The notes: generated by a model from the letters alone, not told the origin. Positions 1 to 7,247 are shown, counted from the first letter of the stretch. The stretch: 15,642 bases of DNA from SIG480 sp045595605 (GCA_045595605.1 JAZOAS010000066.1:1-15642); one strand, 5' to 3'. Program-made: numbers and translations.

Positions 1-95
1 GGGCATCGAACAGGACGGCGCTCCTCAGAGCGCAAAAAGGCTTTCGGGGAAAGGCTTTTTAGTCCGCGGGCAGATCCCCACCGGGTCCACCACGT
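1..95 (+). ncRNA. 3' tail of a structured RNA gene (identity uncertain)
   Basis: No plausible reading frame covers this stretch, but it folds well. A perfect 6-bp hairpin lies at 18-23/28-33 with loop CTCA. A second 11-bp hairpin lies at 34-44/50-60 with one G-G mismatch. A strong intrinsic terminator follows directly. A folded, non-coding stretch ending in a terminator is what the 3' end of a small stable RNA looks like. The large Gram-positive signal recognition particle RNA is one candidate, because its 3' arm follows the GGAAGGAAGCAGC core. That core would lie left of the window, so the identification is a guess. It does not match the conserved 3' ends of tmRNA or RNase P RNA that I know. 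The 5' boundary is outside the window. Confidence 0.3.
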
Positions 96-129
96 CACGG
101 CAAGTCTTTTTGGCTTGCCGTGCTTTTTT
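96..129 (+). terminator. Intrinsic terminator of the left-edge RNA
   Basis: A 9-bp perfect stem CACGGCAAG (96-104) / CTTGCCGTG (114-122) with a 9-base loop is followed by C and six T (124-129). It faces right and ends whatever transcript enters from the left. The next 130 bases (130-259) hold no gene I can support. Confidence 0.85.
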
Positions 130-259
130 GCACGGCGACGCTTTCCGACTGCCGCTCCTTCTTCCCACAAAGCAGGCTTTGCGGGAGCCCTTTTTTGTAC
201 CATCCGCAAGGTTGGTGTCTTTTTTTGTTTCGTGCTGCGCGACACGGTGCGGGCATCAC

Positions 260-288
260 TTGACAAAAAAGTCAGCTTTTTATATAAT
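260..288 (+). promoter_or_regulatory. Sigma-A promoter of the P-loop protein gene
   Basis: A consensus -35 TTGACA (260-265), a 17-base spacer and a consensus -10 TATAAT (283-288) precede the start codon at 322. This is about as strong a vegetative promoter as the window shows, so the otherwise unassigned gene is probably expressed in growing cells. Confidence 0.85.
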
Positions 289-321
289 TGTCGATAGAGT
301 TTATTCAAAGAGGTGGAGCAT

Positions 322-1020
322 ATGTTCAACATCCGCGTCGCTGATATCGTAATTGAGATTGACAATAAATATAAATATATCGAAAAAATGTGCCGTGATT
401 ACATTACGGACGAGCCCGCCGTCTTTTCCGTTTCGGTAACGGATGAAGAAATTGCATATGAGGATCTCGAGAATCATAACTTCCCACCGCAGTATCTCGA
501 AACTCTTGCAATTTACCGCAAGATAACCGATAAGGCTTCCGCCTTCGGGGTTTTTCTCATTCACGGTGTTCTTATGGATGTTGACGGTCACGGTCTTCTC
601 CTCTGCGCCGAAAGCGGAACGGGAAAAACAACACACTCAAACCTCTGGAGAGAGCTTCTCGGAGAGCGTCTTCGCATAATAAACGGCGACAAGCCGCTCA
701 TCAGACTTTGTGACGGTGTCCCCTACGGCTACGGTACTCCCTGGTGCGGAAAGGAGCAGATAAACGAAAATGACCGCACCCGACTTTATGATATCTGCTT
801 TATAAAACGCGCTAAAGAAAACTCCGTGAGAGAGCTTCCGCGTTCGGAGGTCATCGCAAACCTCCTCCCCGCTGTCCACATTCCCGACGGAGCAGGGGCT
901 GCAAGCGTTCTTGAAACTCTTGATGCAGTTTCAAAAAACATACGCTTCTTTGAAATTTCGTGCAATATGGACATATCTGCGGCAGAAACCGCTTATAAAA
1001 CAATAATGGCTATCGGTTAA
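322..1020 (+). CDS. HPr kinase/PEPCK-superfamily P-loop protein, stand-alone
   Basis: The 232-residue product has a clear P-loop (AESGTGKTT, about residues 96-104). It is preceded by the HGVLMDVDGHGLLL strand pattern of HPr kinase and followed by NGDKPLI (121-127), which sits where HprK and ATP-type PEP carboxykinases bind metal and nucleotide. About 80 N-terminal residues match nothing I recognise. It is not canonical HPrK: that is about 310 residues long and carries GDSGVGKS. The target of the inferred kinase or phosphotransferase activity is unknown. The start at 322 is chosen because AGAGGTGGAG (309-318) is a good ribosome site for it; the GTG at 313 lies inside that site. The gene is monocistronic, and its TAA stop forms the loop of its terminator. 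It could act on a small molecule or in peptide maturation; nothing nearby decides. Confidence 0.75.
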   Translation: MFNIRVADIVIEIDNKYKYIEKMCRDYITDEPAVFSVSVTDEEIAYEDLENHNFPPQYLETLAIYRKITDKASAFGVFLIHGVLMDVDGHGLLLCAESGTGKTTHSNLWRELLGERLRIINGDKPLIRLCDGVPYGYGTPWCGKEQINENDRTRLYDICFIKRAKENSVRELPRSEVIANLLPAVHIPDGAGAASVLETLDAVSKNIRFFEISCNMDISAAETAYKTIMAIG

Positions 1021-1041
1021 ACCGATAGCCATTATTGTTTT
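997..1041. terminator. Bidirectional terminator with a stop codon as its loop
   Basis: A 21-bp perfect inverted repeat (997-1017 / 1021-1041) has the three bases TAA, the stop codon of the upstream gene, as its loop. T-runs flank the stem on both strands (TTTT on plus, TTTTATA on minus). It therefore serves both the P-loop gene and the convergent pyruvate kinase gene, whose stop is at 1068. The left arm lies inside the coding sequence and encodes its last residues. Confidence 0.85.
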
Positions 1042-1067
1042 GTCTCAGGGATAGGTAAAAGGCTTTG

Positions 1068-2480
1068 CTATATTTCTTCAACTTTGATTGTGTTTGTATT
1101 TCCCGATTTTCCGTTTATTACACCGCCTGTGAGAACGATGAGATCCCCCTTCTGCAAAGGAAGATTTTCCTTCGCGGCGCGGGTTGCATGATAGAAGAGA
1201 ACGTCGGATGAATTGAACTGCTCGCTTAATACCGGAAGTACTCCCCACGAAAGCGCAAGCTTGTACCATACCGCCTTGTTCGTTGCCATACCGATGATAT
1301 CTGTCGGTGCGCGGAAGCGCGATACCATTCGGACGGTCATTCCCGACATTGAGCTTACGACAATCGCCTTTGCGCCGATGTCAATCGCCATTCCGCAGGT
1401 CGCGTGGGAAATCGCGTCAACCTTGTTCTTTATTTTGAACTCGCTCGTTTTGAAGCGCTTTTCATAGTGGATATTTCGCTCAGTTTCCTCCACTATTTCG
1501 GACATTATCTTTACCGTCTCAACGGGGTACTTTCCCGCAGCAGACTCACCTGAGAGCATAACAGCGCTCGTACCGTCGTAAACCGCGTTCGCGACATCGG
1601 AAATTTCAGCTCTGGTCGGGCGAGGGTTGTGAATCATCGACTCGAGCATCTCGGTCGCCGTAATAACGCGCTTACCGAGAAGTCGGCATTTTGTGATAAG
1701 GTATTTCTGAATTGCGGGAAGCTCCGAATACGGAACCTCAACGCCGAGGTCTCCTCGCGCGACCATAACGCCCTCGCAAACCTTGCATATCTCCTCAATA
1801 TTATCGACACCCGAACGGTTTTCGATTTTTGCGATGACTTCTATATCGTCACCGCCGTTTTCATCAAGGAATTTCTTTATGTCGAGAATGTCCTGTTTTG
1901 TGGATACAAACGATGCCGCAATGAAATTTACGCCGTTTTCTATTCCGAAAAGGATATCCTCTTTATCCTGCTCGCTGAGAAAGGTCTTCTTTAAAACCTT
2001 TCCCGGAAAGCTCATACTCTTACGGTTTGAAAGCTCCCCACCCGCTACAACATCGCAAATGACATTCTTTCCCGAGATTTCCTTTACGGTAAAGAGTACA
2101 AGCCCGTTGTTTACGGATATCGAATCACCTACCGCAAGGTCGTTTGCAAGACCGTCATAATTTACCGAAACGCGGGTTTTGTCGCCGACGATATCATCAG
2201 TCGTAAAGATGAAGGTGTCGCCGTCCGAAAGGGAGATTTTACCGTCCTTAAATGTTCCGATACGGTACTCAGGTCCCTTCGTATCAAGCATTATTGCAAT
2301 CGGAAGGCCAAGTCTCTCGCGGACTTCCTTTATCATATCAATCTTCTTTTTGTGTTCCGCATGTGTTCCATGAGAAAAGTTGAGTCTTGCCACATTGATT
2401 CCCGCAAGGCACAGCTGTTCAAAAACGCGCGCATCCTCACTTGCAGGACCTATTGTAGCAACTATTTTCGTCTTTCTCAT
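1068..2480 (-). CDS. pyk: Pyruvate kinase
   Basis: It makes pyruvate and ATP from phosphoenolpyruvate and ADP in the cytoplasm, the last step of glycolysis. At 470 residues it is a standard-length enzyme without the extra C-terminal PEP-utilising domain of Bacillus pyruvate kinases. Visible signatures are the N-terminal TKIVATIGPAS, NFSHG, the LDTKGPE motif (65-71), the catalytic VIAKIENRSG segment with Lys218 and Glu220, MVARGDLGVE (Asp244) and ITATEMLESM (Thr274), then the C-terminal allosteric domain. The Glu of LDTKGPE corresponds to Glu117 of the muscle enzyme and predicts potassium dependence (inference from the family). GGAAGG, 10 bases before the ATG, supports the start. The gene is monocistronic, between terminators at 997-1041 and 2572-2606. 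Confidence 0.97.
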   Translation of the reverse strand: MRKTKIVATIGPASEDARVFEQLCLAGINVARLNFSHGTHAEHKKKIDMIKEVRERLGLPIAIMLDTKGPEYRIGTFKDGKISLSDGDTFIFTTDDIVGDKTRVSVNYDGLANDLAVGDSISVNNGLVLFTVKEISGKNVICDVVAGGELSNRKSMSFPGKVLKKTFLSEQDKEDILFGIENGVNFIAASFVSTKQDILDIKKFLDENGGDDIEVIAKIENRSGVDNIEEICKVCEGVMVARGDLGVEVPYSELPAIQKYLITKCRLLGKRVITATEMLESMIHNPRPTRAEISDVANAVYDGTSAVMLSGESAAGKYPVETVKIMSEIVEETERNIHYEKRFKTSEFKIKNKVDAISHATCGMAIDIGAKAIVVSSMSGMTVRMVSRFRAPTDIIGMATNKAVWYKLALSWGVLPVLSEQFNSSDVLFYHATRAAKENLPLQKGDLIVLTGGVINGKSGNTNTIKVEEI

Positions 2481-2523
2481 ATGTAATCATCCTTCCAAAA
2501 ATAAAAAACTTTTCGCTTTATAT

Positions 2524-2551
2524 ATCATATCACAAAACAGCGTAAAAATAA
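2524..2551 (-). promoter_or_regulatory. Possible pyk promoter (weak)
   Basis: Reading leftward, TATGAT (2524-2529) is a reasonable -10 in a very AT-rich stretch upstream of pyk. The region 17 bases further upstream has only a poor -35 (TTATTT-like). A promoter must lie between the terminator at 2572-2606 and the start at 2480, but its exact position is uncertain. Confidence 0.3.
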
Positions 2552-2571
2552 ATAAAATATATATTAAATTT

Positions 2572-2606
2572 TAAAACGCCTGCTCGCATGGCAAGCAGGC
2601 GTTTTA
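2572..2606 (-). terminator. Terminator of the SDR-PHP operon
   Basis: The stem (T)AAAACGCCTGCT (2572-2584) / AGCAGGCGTTTT(A) (2594-2606) has a small inner GC pair in its loop. On the minus strand it is followed by a T-rich tail (TTTTAAAATTTAATATATATTTT region). It lies just after the stop of the PHP gene at 2613 and separates that operon from pyk. Confidence 0.85.
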
Positions 2607-2612
2607 TGTTCT

Positions 2613-3689
2613 TTATTTTCCGAGCTCATGGCGGATAACCTGCCATGTGCTGTCGATGAGGTTTGCAAACTGCGGCTCGTACATCTTCTCAATACGGAAG
2701 CTCTGACGCGGGGAGTTTACATCCTCGCCGCTTATCTGGAGCATACCGAACTTATCGCAAAGTGCACGAAGTCGGGTAAGCTGCTCATTTGTGTTTCGGG
2801 TTGGCATATATGTAACTGCGCGGATGCCGAAATCGTAGAGACACTGCATAAGGTCATCGAGGTATGAATCCTCGAAGGTCTGAGCTGCCTTATCACCTGT
2901 AACGGAAGCTGTGACATCGCCGAGGTACGCATAAGCCGCGATACCGCCGACGCGCTTTGCAAGCGCTACAAACTCAGAAAGAGTCGGACATTCTTCATCA
3001 GCATCAATAAACACCTTCGGAATGCAATCCTTCTTAAGAGTTCCGACAAGGTCATATACAGCCATCATCTCGTCTGTATCAGAAAGCTTCTTCGCAAGAG
3101 CATACATGAGGTGGCGCTCGGTAACGCTACCGCCGTCATGAGCCTTTGAGAGAGGAAGAACATCGCGCTCAAAGTCAAGGGAAACGCCCTTGTCAGCGTA
3201 GAGCTTATTGATATTCTCTACCATCTTCTTGTTGCGCTCGTTTCTCTTCTCGCGGAGAGGCGCAAAAAACGCCTGAACCTCGTCAATCTTATCGTGCGGA
3301 ACGCCGTGGATAACCATGTACGAAACGCCCTTCTGGTCGGGGTTGTTCGTGCGGACATCACCAAACGGAGTTTCCTTCATCGAAACGCGGGTTTCGATGC
3401 CGATAGTTGTCGGGATACCGACAATCTCGCCTGCACGGATAAACTCGCGCGCACCGCCGATAGAGTCGTGGTCAACTATTCCGCAGGTCGCAAGGCCCTC
3501 TGCGCGCGCCGCATAAACTGCCGCGGTCGGGCTGTACGGTGAGAAGGAATAGAAGGTATGTATGTGGTTATTTATCATACGCTCATCCTGCGGCGGGAAG
3601 TTAGTTTCCGCAAGGACCTCGGGAAGCGCTTTGAGGCGGTCTTCAGCCGAGCCCTCGTTGAGCTTATTCAAAATCGAAATATCAATCAT
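2613..3689 (-). CDS. PHP-domain protein with altered metal ligands
   Basis: This 358-residue protein has the N-terminal half of a PHP (polymerase and histidinol phosphatase) metal-dependent phosphoesterase of the TrpH/YciV kind. Visible are HIH (42-44), VDHD (72-75), GIET with Glu99, MVIHG with His128 and TERH (His193). Two usual ligand positions differ. Where the family has AHP the sequence reads AYL (Tyr255), and the last D-x-H motif reads GEDVN (Asp323, Asn325). The metal site is thus unusual, and activity may differ from the classical phosphatases. AAGGAGA, 8 bases before the ATG, supports the start. It follows the SDR gene by only 17 bases, so the two are co-transcribed. A sugar- or polyol-phosphate substrate would fit the SDR partner, but this is inference only. 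Confidence 0.8.
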   Translation of the reverse strand: MIDISILNKLNEGSAEDRLKALPEVLAETNFPPQDERMINNHIHTFYSFSPYSPTAAVYAARAEGLATCGIVDHDSIGGAREFIRAGEIVGIPTTIGIETRVSMKETPFGDVRTNNPDQKGVSYMVIHGVPHDKIDEVQAFFAPLREKRNERNKKMVENINKLYADKGVSLDFERDVLPLSKAHDGGSVTERHLMYALAKKLSDTDEMMAVYDLVGTLKKDCIPKVFIDADEECPTLSEFVALAKRVGGIAAYAYLGDVTASVTGDKAAQTFEDSYLDDLMQCLYDFGIRAVTYMPTRNTNEQLTRLRALCDKFGMLQISGEDVNSPRQSFRIEKMYEPQFANLIDSTWQVIRHELGK

Positions 3690-3706
3690 TTCTTATTCTC
3701 CTTGGA

Positions 3707-4582
3707 TTAGTGGAGCATTATCTGGCCACCTGTAACCGGGATAGCCTGTCCTGTTTCAAATGTCTGCTCAACAGCATACATAATAGCCTTCGCAACATCA
3801 GACGGAAGGCATCCGCGCTGGATGAGTGACTTTGACATATAGAACTTCTTGACATCTTCAATAGTCTTTGCACCCGGAACCTTACCTGCATTGAGGTACT
3901 GAACAAAGAGACCGCGCTCGGGGTCACTCCAGAGCGGACCGTCGTAGTAGTTACCCGGGCAGATTGCGTTAACCTTGACATTGATCGGAGCGAGCTCCAT
4001 AGCAAAGCTCTGTACAAGACCGATTCCGCCAAACTTACCGCCGGCATAAGCAAAGTTTTTGTTGCTGCCTGAAAGGCCTGACTTGCTGTTGATCTGGATG
4101 ATGTCGCCAGTCCAGCTGTTGTCAGCCTCGAACTGTGCTCTCATGATGCACTGAGCGTACTTTGTGCAGGTGAAGAACGGAGTGTAGTTGATCTTTGTGA
4201 CAAAGTCAAAGTCCTTCATCTCCATCTCAGTAAGTGAGCCTGCCTTGAGAACGCCTGCGTTTGAAACGAGAAGGTCAAGACCGCCAAAGCGCTCAACTGT
4301 CTTCTGAATCATCTCAGCGACATTCTCCTCGCTTGAAACATCAACCTTGACGGAGAAAGCTCTCTCGCCAAGCTCTTTTGCAACAGTTTCTGCAAGAGCC
4401 TCGTTGAGGTCAGCAATAACAACGCTTGCACCCTCAGCGTAGAGAATCTCAGCGATGCCCTTACCAAAACCCTGAGCGCTACCTGTAACGATAGCGATCT
4501 TGCCTGAGAGACGGCCGGGGGCCATATCACGCTTGTTAACATTTTCTGCGGCAATTTTCTGCCATTTTGTCATATCTATCAT
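3707..4582 (-). CDS. SDR oxidoreductase, sorbitol-6-phosphate dehydrogenase-like
   Basis: This 291-residue short-chain dehydrogenase has the cofactor motif TGSAQGFG (33-40), Asp58 after the second strand (which favours NAD over NADP), SNAG (107-110), and the catalytic triad Ser166, Tyr179, Lys183 in INSKSG...YAGGK. INSKSG, the late QRGC and the C-terminal TGQAIPVTGGQIM resemble E. coli SrlD, so oxidation of a polyol phosphate to a keto-sugar phosphate is likely; the exact substrate is open. No PTS or transporter genes lie beside it. The start is set at 4582, because GGAGGG lies seven bases upstream of it. An upstream in-frame ATG at 4597 directly precedes and reads through that ribosome site, so it is rejected. 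It is the first gene of a two-gene operon with the PHP protein. Confidence 0.85.
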   Translation of the reverse strand: MIDMTKWQKIAAENVNKRDMAPGRLSGKIAIVTGSAQGFGKGIAEILYAEGASVVIADLNEALAETVAKELGERAFSVKVDVSSEENVAEMIQKTVERFGGLDLLVSNAGVLKAGSLTEMEMKDFDFVTKINYTPFFTCTKYAQCIMRAQFEADNSWTGDIIQINSKSGLSGSNKNFAYAGGKFGGIGLVQSFAMELAPINVKVNAICPGNYYDGPLWSDPERGLFVQYLNAGKVPGAKTIEDVKKFYMSKSLIQRGCLPSDVAKAIMYAVEQTFETGQAIPVTGGQIMLH

Positions 4583-4609
4583 TTTTATTCCCTCCATTTC
4601 ATTATGTAT

Positions 4610-4638
4610 ATTTTATCACTCCCGCGCGCATATTGCAA
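4610..4638 (-). promoter_or_regulatory. Sigma-A promoter of the SDR-PHP operon
   Basis: On the minus strand, TTGCAA (4633-4638), 17 bases, then TAAAAT (4610-4615), about 30 bases before the SDR start. It is divergent from the ddh promoter in the same 166-base gap. Confidence 0.7.
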
Positions 4639-4671
4639 TTATTATTTTGATTTTATTCACATTCTTTTAAT

Positions 4672-4700
4672 TTGACAATTCGGGCAGTTTATGTTTTAAT
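4672..4700 (+). promoter_or_regulatory. Sigma-A promoter of ddh
   Basis: Consensus -35 TTGACA (4672-4677), a 17-base spacer and -10 TTTAAT (4695-4700), about 50 bases ahead of the ddh start. Confidence 0.75.
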
Positions 4701-4748
4701 TATTCATCATAATTCTTTTTTCAAAATACGAAAGGCGATGGTCTTAAA

Positions 4749-5732
4749 ATGAAAAAACTGAAAGTTGCAATCGCGGGATACGGCAACCTCGGAAGAGGCG
4801 TTGAATGTGCCGTTTCTGCTGCTTCCGATATGGAGCTTTGCGCCCTCTTTACGCGCCGCAATCCCGAGGATATCAAAACCGAAAGCGGTGTGCCCGTTTA
4901 TCATATGGACGAGGCTATCGGAATGAAGGACGAGATTGATGTCCTCATTCTCTGTGGCGGAAGCGCAAACGACCTTCCCGAGCAGACCCCTTATTTCGCG
5001 GAGCATTTTAATGTCATTGACAGTTTTGACACTCACGCGAGAATCCCCGAGCATTTTGAAAATGTCGATAAAAAAAGCCTCGCGGGAAACCGCGTTTCAA
5101 TCATCTCAGTCGGTTGGGACCCGGGTATGTTCTCGCTCAACCGCCTTTACGGCGAAGCAATTCTCCCGAGTGGCGCGACCTACACCTTCTGGGGCAAGGG
5201 CGTAAGCCAGGGTCATTCGGACGCTATCCGCAGAATCGACGGTGTAGTTGATGCAAGGCAGTACACGATTCCCATAGAATCTGCTCTTGAAGCCGTCCGT
5301 CGCGGTGAAAATCCCGAGCTCTCCACTCGCGAAAAGCATACAAGAGAGTGTTTCGTTGTTGCAGAAGAAGGCGCAGACCTTGCCCGCATCGAAAACGAGA
5401 TAAAGACAATGCCGAATTACTTTGCCGATTACGATACAACCGTCCACTTCATTTCAAAAGAGGAGCTTCTCCGCGACCACGCGGGAATCCCTCACGGCGG
5501 TAAAGTTTTCCGTTCAGGTACGACAAACGGTGGCAGAAATAACCATGTTATCGAGTATAGCCTTAATCTCGATTCAAATCCCGAGTTCACCGCAAGCGTT
5601 CTCGTAGCTTACGCGAGAGCCGCCGCAAGACTTTGCAGCGAGGGTTCATTCGGTGCAAAGACAGTGCTTGACATCCCGCCTGCATATCTCCACCCCGAAT
5701 CATCCGCTGAGCTTCGCAAAAAACTTCTTTAA
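4749..5732 (+). CDS. ddh: meso-Diaminopimelate dehydrogenase
   Basis: It makes meso-diaminopimelate in one NADPH-dependent step by reductive amination of L-2-amino-6-oxopimelate (tetrahydrodipicolinate), feeding lysine and cross-linked peptidoglycan synthesis. The 327 residues match the family length of about 320-326. Characteristic segments are the Rossmann motif GYGNLGRGVE (10-19), CGGSANDLPEQ, DSFDTHARIPEHF, GWDPGMFS and GKGVSQGHSDAIRRI. It is monocistronic, with its own promoter and terminator. The ribosome site is poor: AAAGG lies 13 bases before the ATG. A four-codon frame (ATG GTC TTA AAA TGA, 4738-4752) ends by overlapping the ddh start as ATGA, which could couple translation. The product also feeds spore cortex synthesis, though nothing shows sporulation control here. 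Confidence 0.96.
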   Translation: MKKLKVAIAGYGNLGRGVECAVSAASDMELCALFTRRNPEDIKTESGVPVYHMDEAIGMKDEIDVLILCGGSANDLPEQTPYFAEHFNVIDSFDTHARIPEHFENVDKKSLAGNRVSIISVGWDPGMFSLNRLYGEAILPSGATYTFWGKGVSQGHSDAIRRIDGVVDARQYTIPIESALEAVRRGENPELSTREKHTRECFVVAEEGADLARIENEIKTMPNYFADYDTTVHFISKEELLRDHAGIPHGGKVFRSGTTNGGRNNHVIEYSLNLDSNPEFTASVLVAYARAAARLCSEGSFGAKTVLDIPPAYLHPESSAELRKKLL

Positions 5733-5737
5733 AACTT

Positions 5738-5769
5738 AAACCGCATCGGATTTTCCGATGCGGTTTTTT
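5738..5769 (+). terminator. Terminator of ddh
   Basis: The stem AAACCGCATCGGA (5738-5750) / TCCGATGCGGTTT (5754-5766), with loop TTT, is followed by T's up to 5769. It lies directly after the ddh stop, so spoVAD needs its own promoter. Confidence 0.92.
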
Positions 5770-5798
5770 GTATATTATGGAAGCTTTCCGAAATACTA
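5770..5798 (+). promoter_or_regulatory. Likely forespore sigma-G promoter of spoVAD-spoVAE
   Basis: GTATA (5770-5774), a 17-base gap and AATACTA (5792-5798) fit the sigma-G pattern known from Bacillus (GHATR, then CATNHTA). Only the first base of the -10 differs. It is the only promoter-like sequence between the ddh terminator and spoVAD, and spoVA operons are classically transcribed by sigma-G in the forespore. Confidence 0.6.
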
Positions 5799-5830
5799 AA
5801 ATAAACACAAGTTTTCGGAGGTAGTTTACT

Positions 5831-6832
5831 GTGGCGCGTGAAACCGTTGTTTTTCAGAACAAGCCTAAAATAATCGCGACGGCAAGCGTCGTCGGCAAAA
5901 AGGAAAGCGAAGGCCCGCTTTCAAGCTTTTTTGACATAACCGTTCCCGACGGTCACTTCGGCGAGAAGACCTGGGAGAAGGCCGAGAGCAAGTTCCAGAA
6001 GACCGCTTTTGAGGAAGCACTCAAAAAGGCTTCTCTTTCCCCTGAAAATATCGGCTGTATTCTCTCGGGCGACCTTCTGAATCAATGCATCGCTTCAAGC
6101 TTTGCCGCACGCGATTCCGACATCCCCTTTCTCGGGCTTTACGGCGCGTGCTCAACCTTTGCGGAAGGTCTCGCCCTTTCCGGAATACTCGCATCAAGCG
6201 GAAGCTTTCGTCATGTCGCAGTTTGCGTGTCCTCGCATTTCTGTACGGCAGAGCGCCAGTACCGCAACCCTATCGCCTACGGCGGTCAGCGCCCGCCAAC
6301 TGCACAGCGCACCGTAACAGGTGCGGGGTGTGCAATCGTATCGCAGGACGGCGATGACGCATCTCCCCGTATCGCTCGTGCAACCTTCGGCACTGTCATC
6401 GACTCGGGAATATCAGACGCGAACAATATGGGCGCGGCTATGGCGCCCGCGGCATATACGAGCCTGAAAAAACACTTTAAAAACACAAACACCTCCCCCA
6501 CGGATTACGACCTCATCGCAACGGGTGACCTCGGCGAAATCGGCAGAAAAACCGTCATCGACCTCTTTTCGCGCGACGGAGTAGAAATGGGCAAAAGCTA
6601 CATCGACTGCGGATGTGAGATGTTTGACATAAAGGCTCAGGATATGCACTCGGGTGCATCCGGTTGCGGGTGTATCGCTACCGTCTTTTCAAGCTTTATT
6701 ATGAACGGACTCAAAAGCAAAAAATGGAAACACATTCTCATAGCGGGGACAGGCTCTCTTCAATCGCCAACAAGCGTTCAGCAGAGCGAAACAATCCCCG
6801 GAATATGCCATGTTGTTGAAATTGAGGTGTAA
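5831..6832 (+). CDS. spoVAD: Stage V sporulation protein AD
   Basis: SpoVAD belongs to the inner-membrane SpoVA channel complex, which moves calcium dipicolinate into the developing spore and out at germination. The Bacillus protein binds dipicolinic acid directly. The 333 residues have the thiolase-like fold typical of SpoVAD, with the internal segments GLYGACSTFAEGL, NPIAYGGQRPPTAQRTVTG, ATGDLGEIGRK and GASGCGC. Length is normal (Bacillus about 338). The GTG start is supported by GGAGGT, 8 bases upstream. spoVAE follows after three bases, so the two form one unit. spoVAC, usually immediately upstream, is not here; the upstream gene is ddh, beyond a terminator. Confidence 0.95.
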   Translation: MARETVVFQNKPKIIATASVVGKKESEGPLSSFFDITVPDGHFGEKTWEKAESKFQKTAFEEALKKASLSPENIGCILSGDLLNQCIASSFAARDSDIPFLGLYGACSTFAEGLALSGILASSGSFRHVAVCVSSHFCTAERQYRNPIAYGGQRPPTAQRTVTGAGCAIVSQDGDDASPRIARATFGTVIDSGISDANNMGAAMAPAAYTSLKKHFKNTNTSPTDYDLIATGDLGEIGRKTVIDLFSRDGVEMGKSYIDCGCEMFDIKAQDMHSGASGCGCIATVFSSFIMNGLKSKKWKHILIAGTGSLQSPTSVQQSETIPGICHVVEIEV

Positions 6833-6835
6833 AAT

Positions 6836-7189
6836 ATGGAGTATGTAAACGCGTTTTTAGTCGGCGGGCTGTTTTGCGGAATCGGGCAGATTCTCATTGA
6901 CCGCACAAAGCTGACCCCAGCAAGAATTCTCACGGGATATGTCGTGCTCGGCGTTTTGCTCTCAGCAATCGGGCTATATGCCCCGCTTGCTGAATTTGCA
7001 GGCGCGGGAGCTTCAGTCCCGCTTGTTGGTTTCGGTCATCTTCTCGCAAAAGGTGTGCGCGAGAGCATTGCAGAAAACGGTGCAATCGGAATCTTAAAAG
7101 GTGGGCTCACCGCCGCCTCTGCGGGAATTTGCACATCCGTCGTTCTCGGTGTTATCTCGTCGCTGATTTTTAAAACTCACGAAAAATAA
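6836..7189 (+). CDS. spoVAE: Stage V sporulation protein AE
   Basis: This 117-residue integral membrane protein of the SpoVA dipicolinate channel matches the short SpoVAE (AEb) type. It has the N-terminal FLVGGLFCGIGQILIDRTKLTPARILTGYV signature (continuous from residue 7) and several hydrophobic segments (about 4-20, 31-50, 56-72, 93-112). The segment around GFGHLLAKGV is also family-typical. Its ribosome site GAGGTG (6824-6829) lies inside the end of spoVAD, 6 bases from the ATG, indicating translational coupling. The operon ends with the terminator at 7204-7247. The partner protein SpoVAC must be encoded elsewhere if the channel is complete. Confidence 0.94.
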   Translation: MEYVNAFLVGGLFCGIGQILIDRTKLTPARILTGYVVLGVLLSAIGLYAPLAEFAGAGASVPLVGFGHLLAKGVRESIAENGAIGILKGGLTAASAGICTSVVLGVISSLIFKTHEK

Positions 7190-7203
7190 TTTTTCTTTCA
7201 AAG

Positions 7204-7247
7204 CGCTAAAATCTGTTGCACTTGCAACAGATTTTAGCGTTATTTTT
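7204..7247 (+). terminator. Terminator of spoVAD-spoVAE
   Basis: The perfect 16-bp stem CGCTAAAATCTGTTGC (7204-7219) / GCAACAGATTTTAGCG (7224-7239), with loop ACTT, is followed by TTATTTTT. The inner palindrome lies just upstream of the next gene's -10, so a second role as an operator is possible but unproven. Confidence 0.85.

Noticed and set aside
1..95. tmRNA or tRNA 3' end because of the CCACCA string near 88-93
   Set aside because: There is no T-arm (GGTTCRANTCC) at the required distance, and the bases before CCA do not pair as an acceptor stem.
110..352. Open frames of 60-80 codons before the P-loop gene
   Set aside because: They overlap a terminator and a promoter, lack ribosome sites, and their translations look random.
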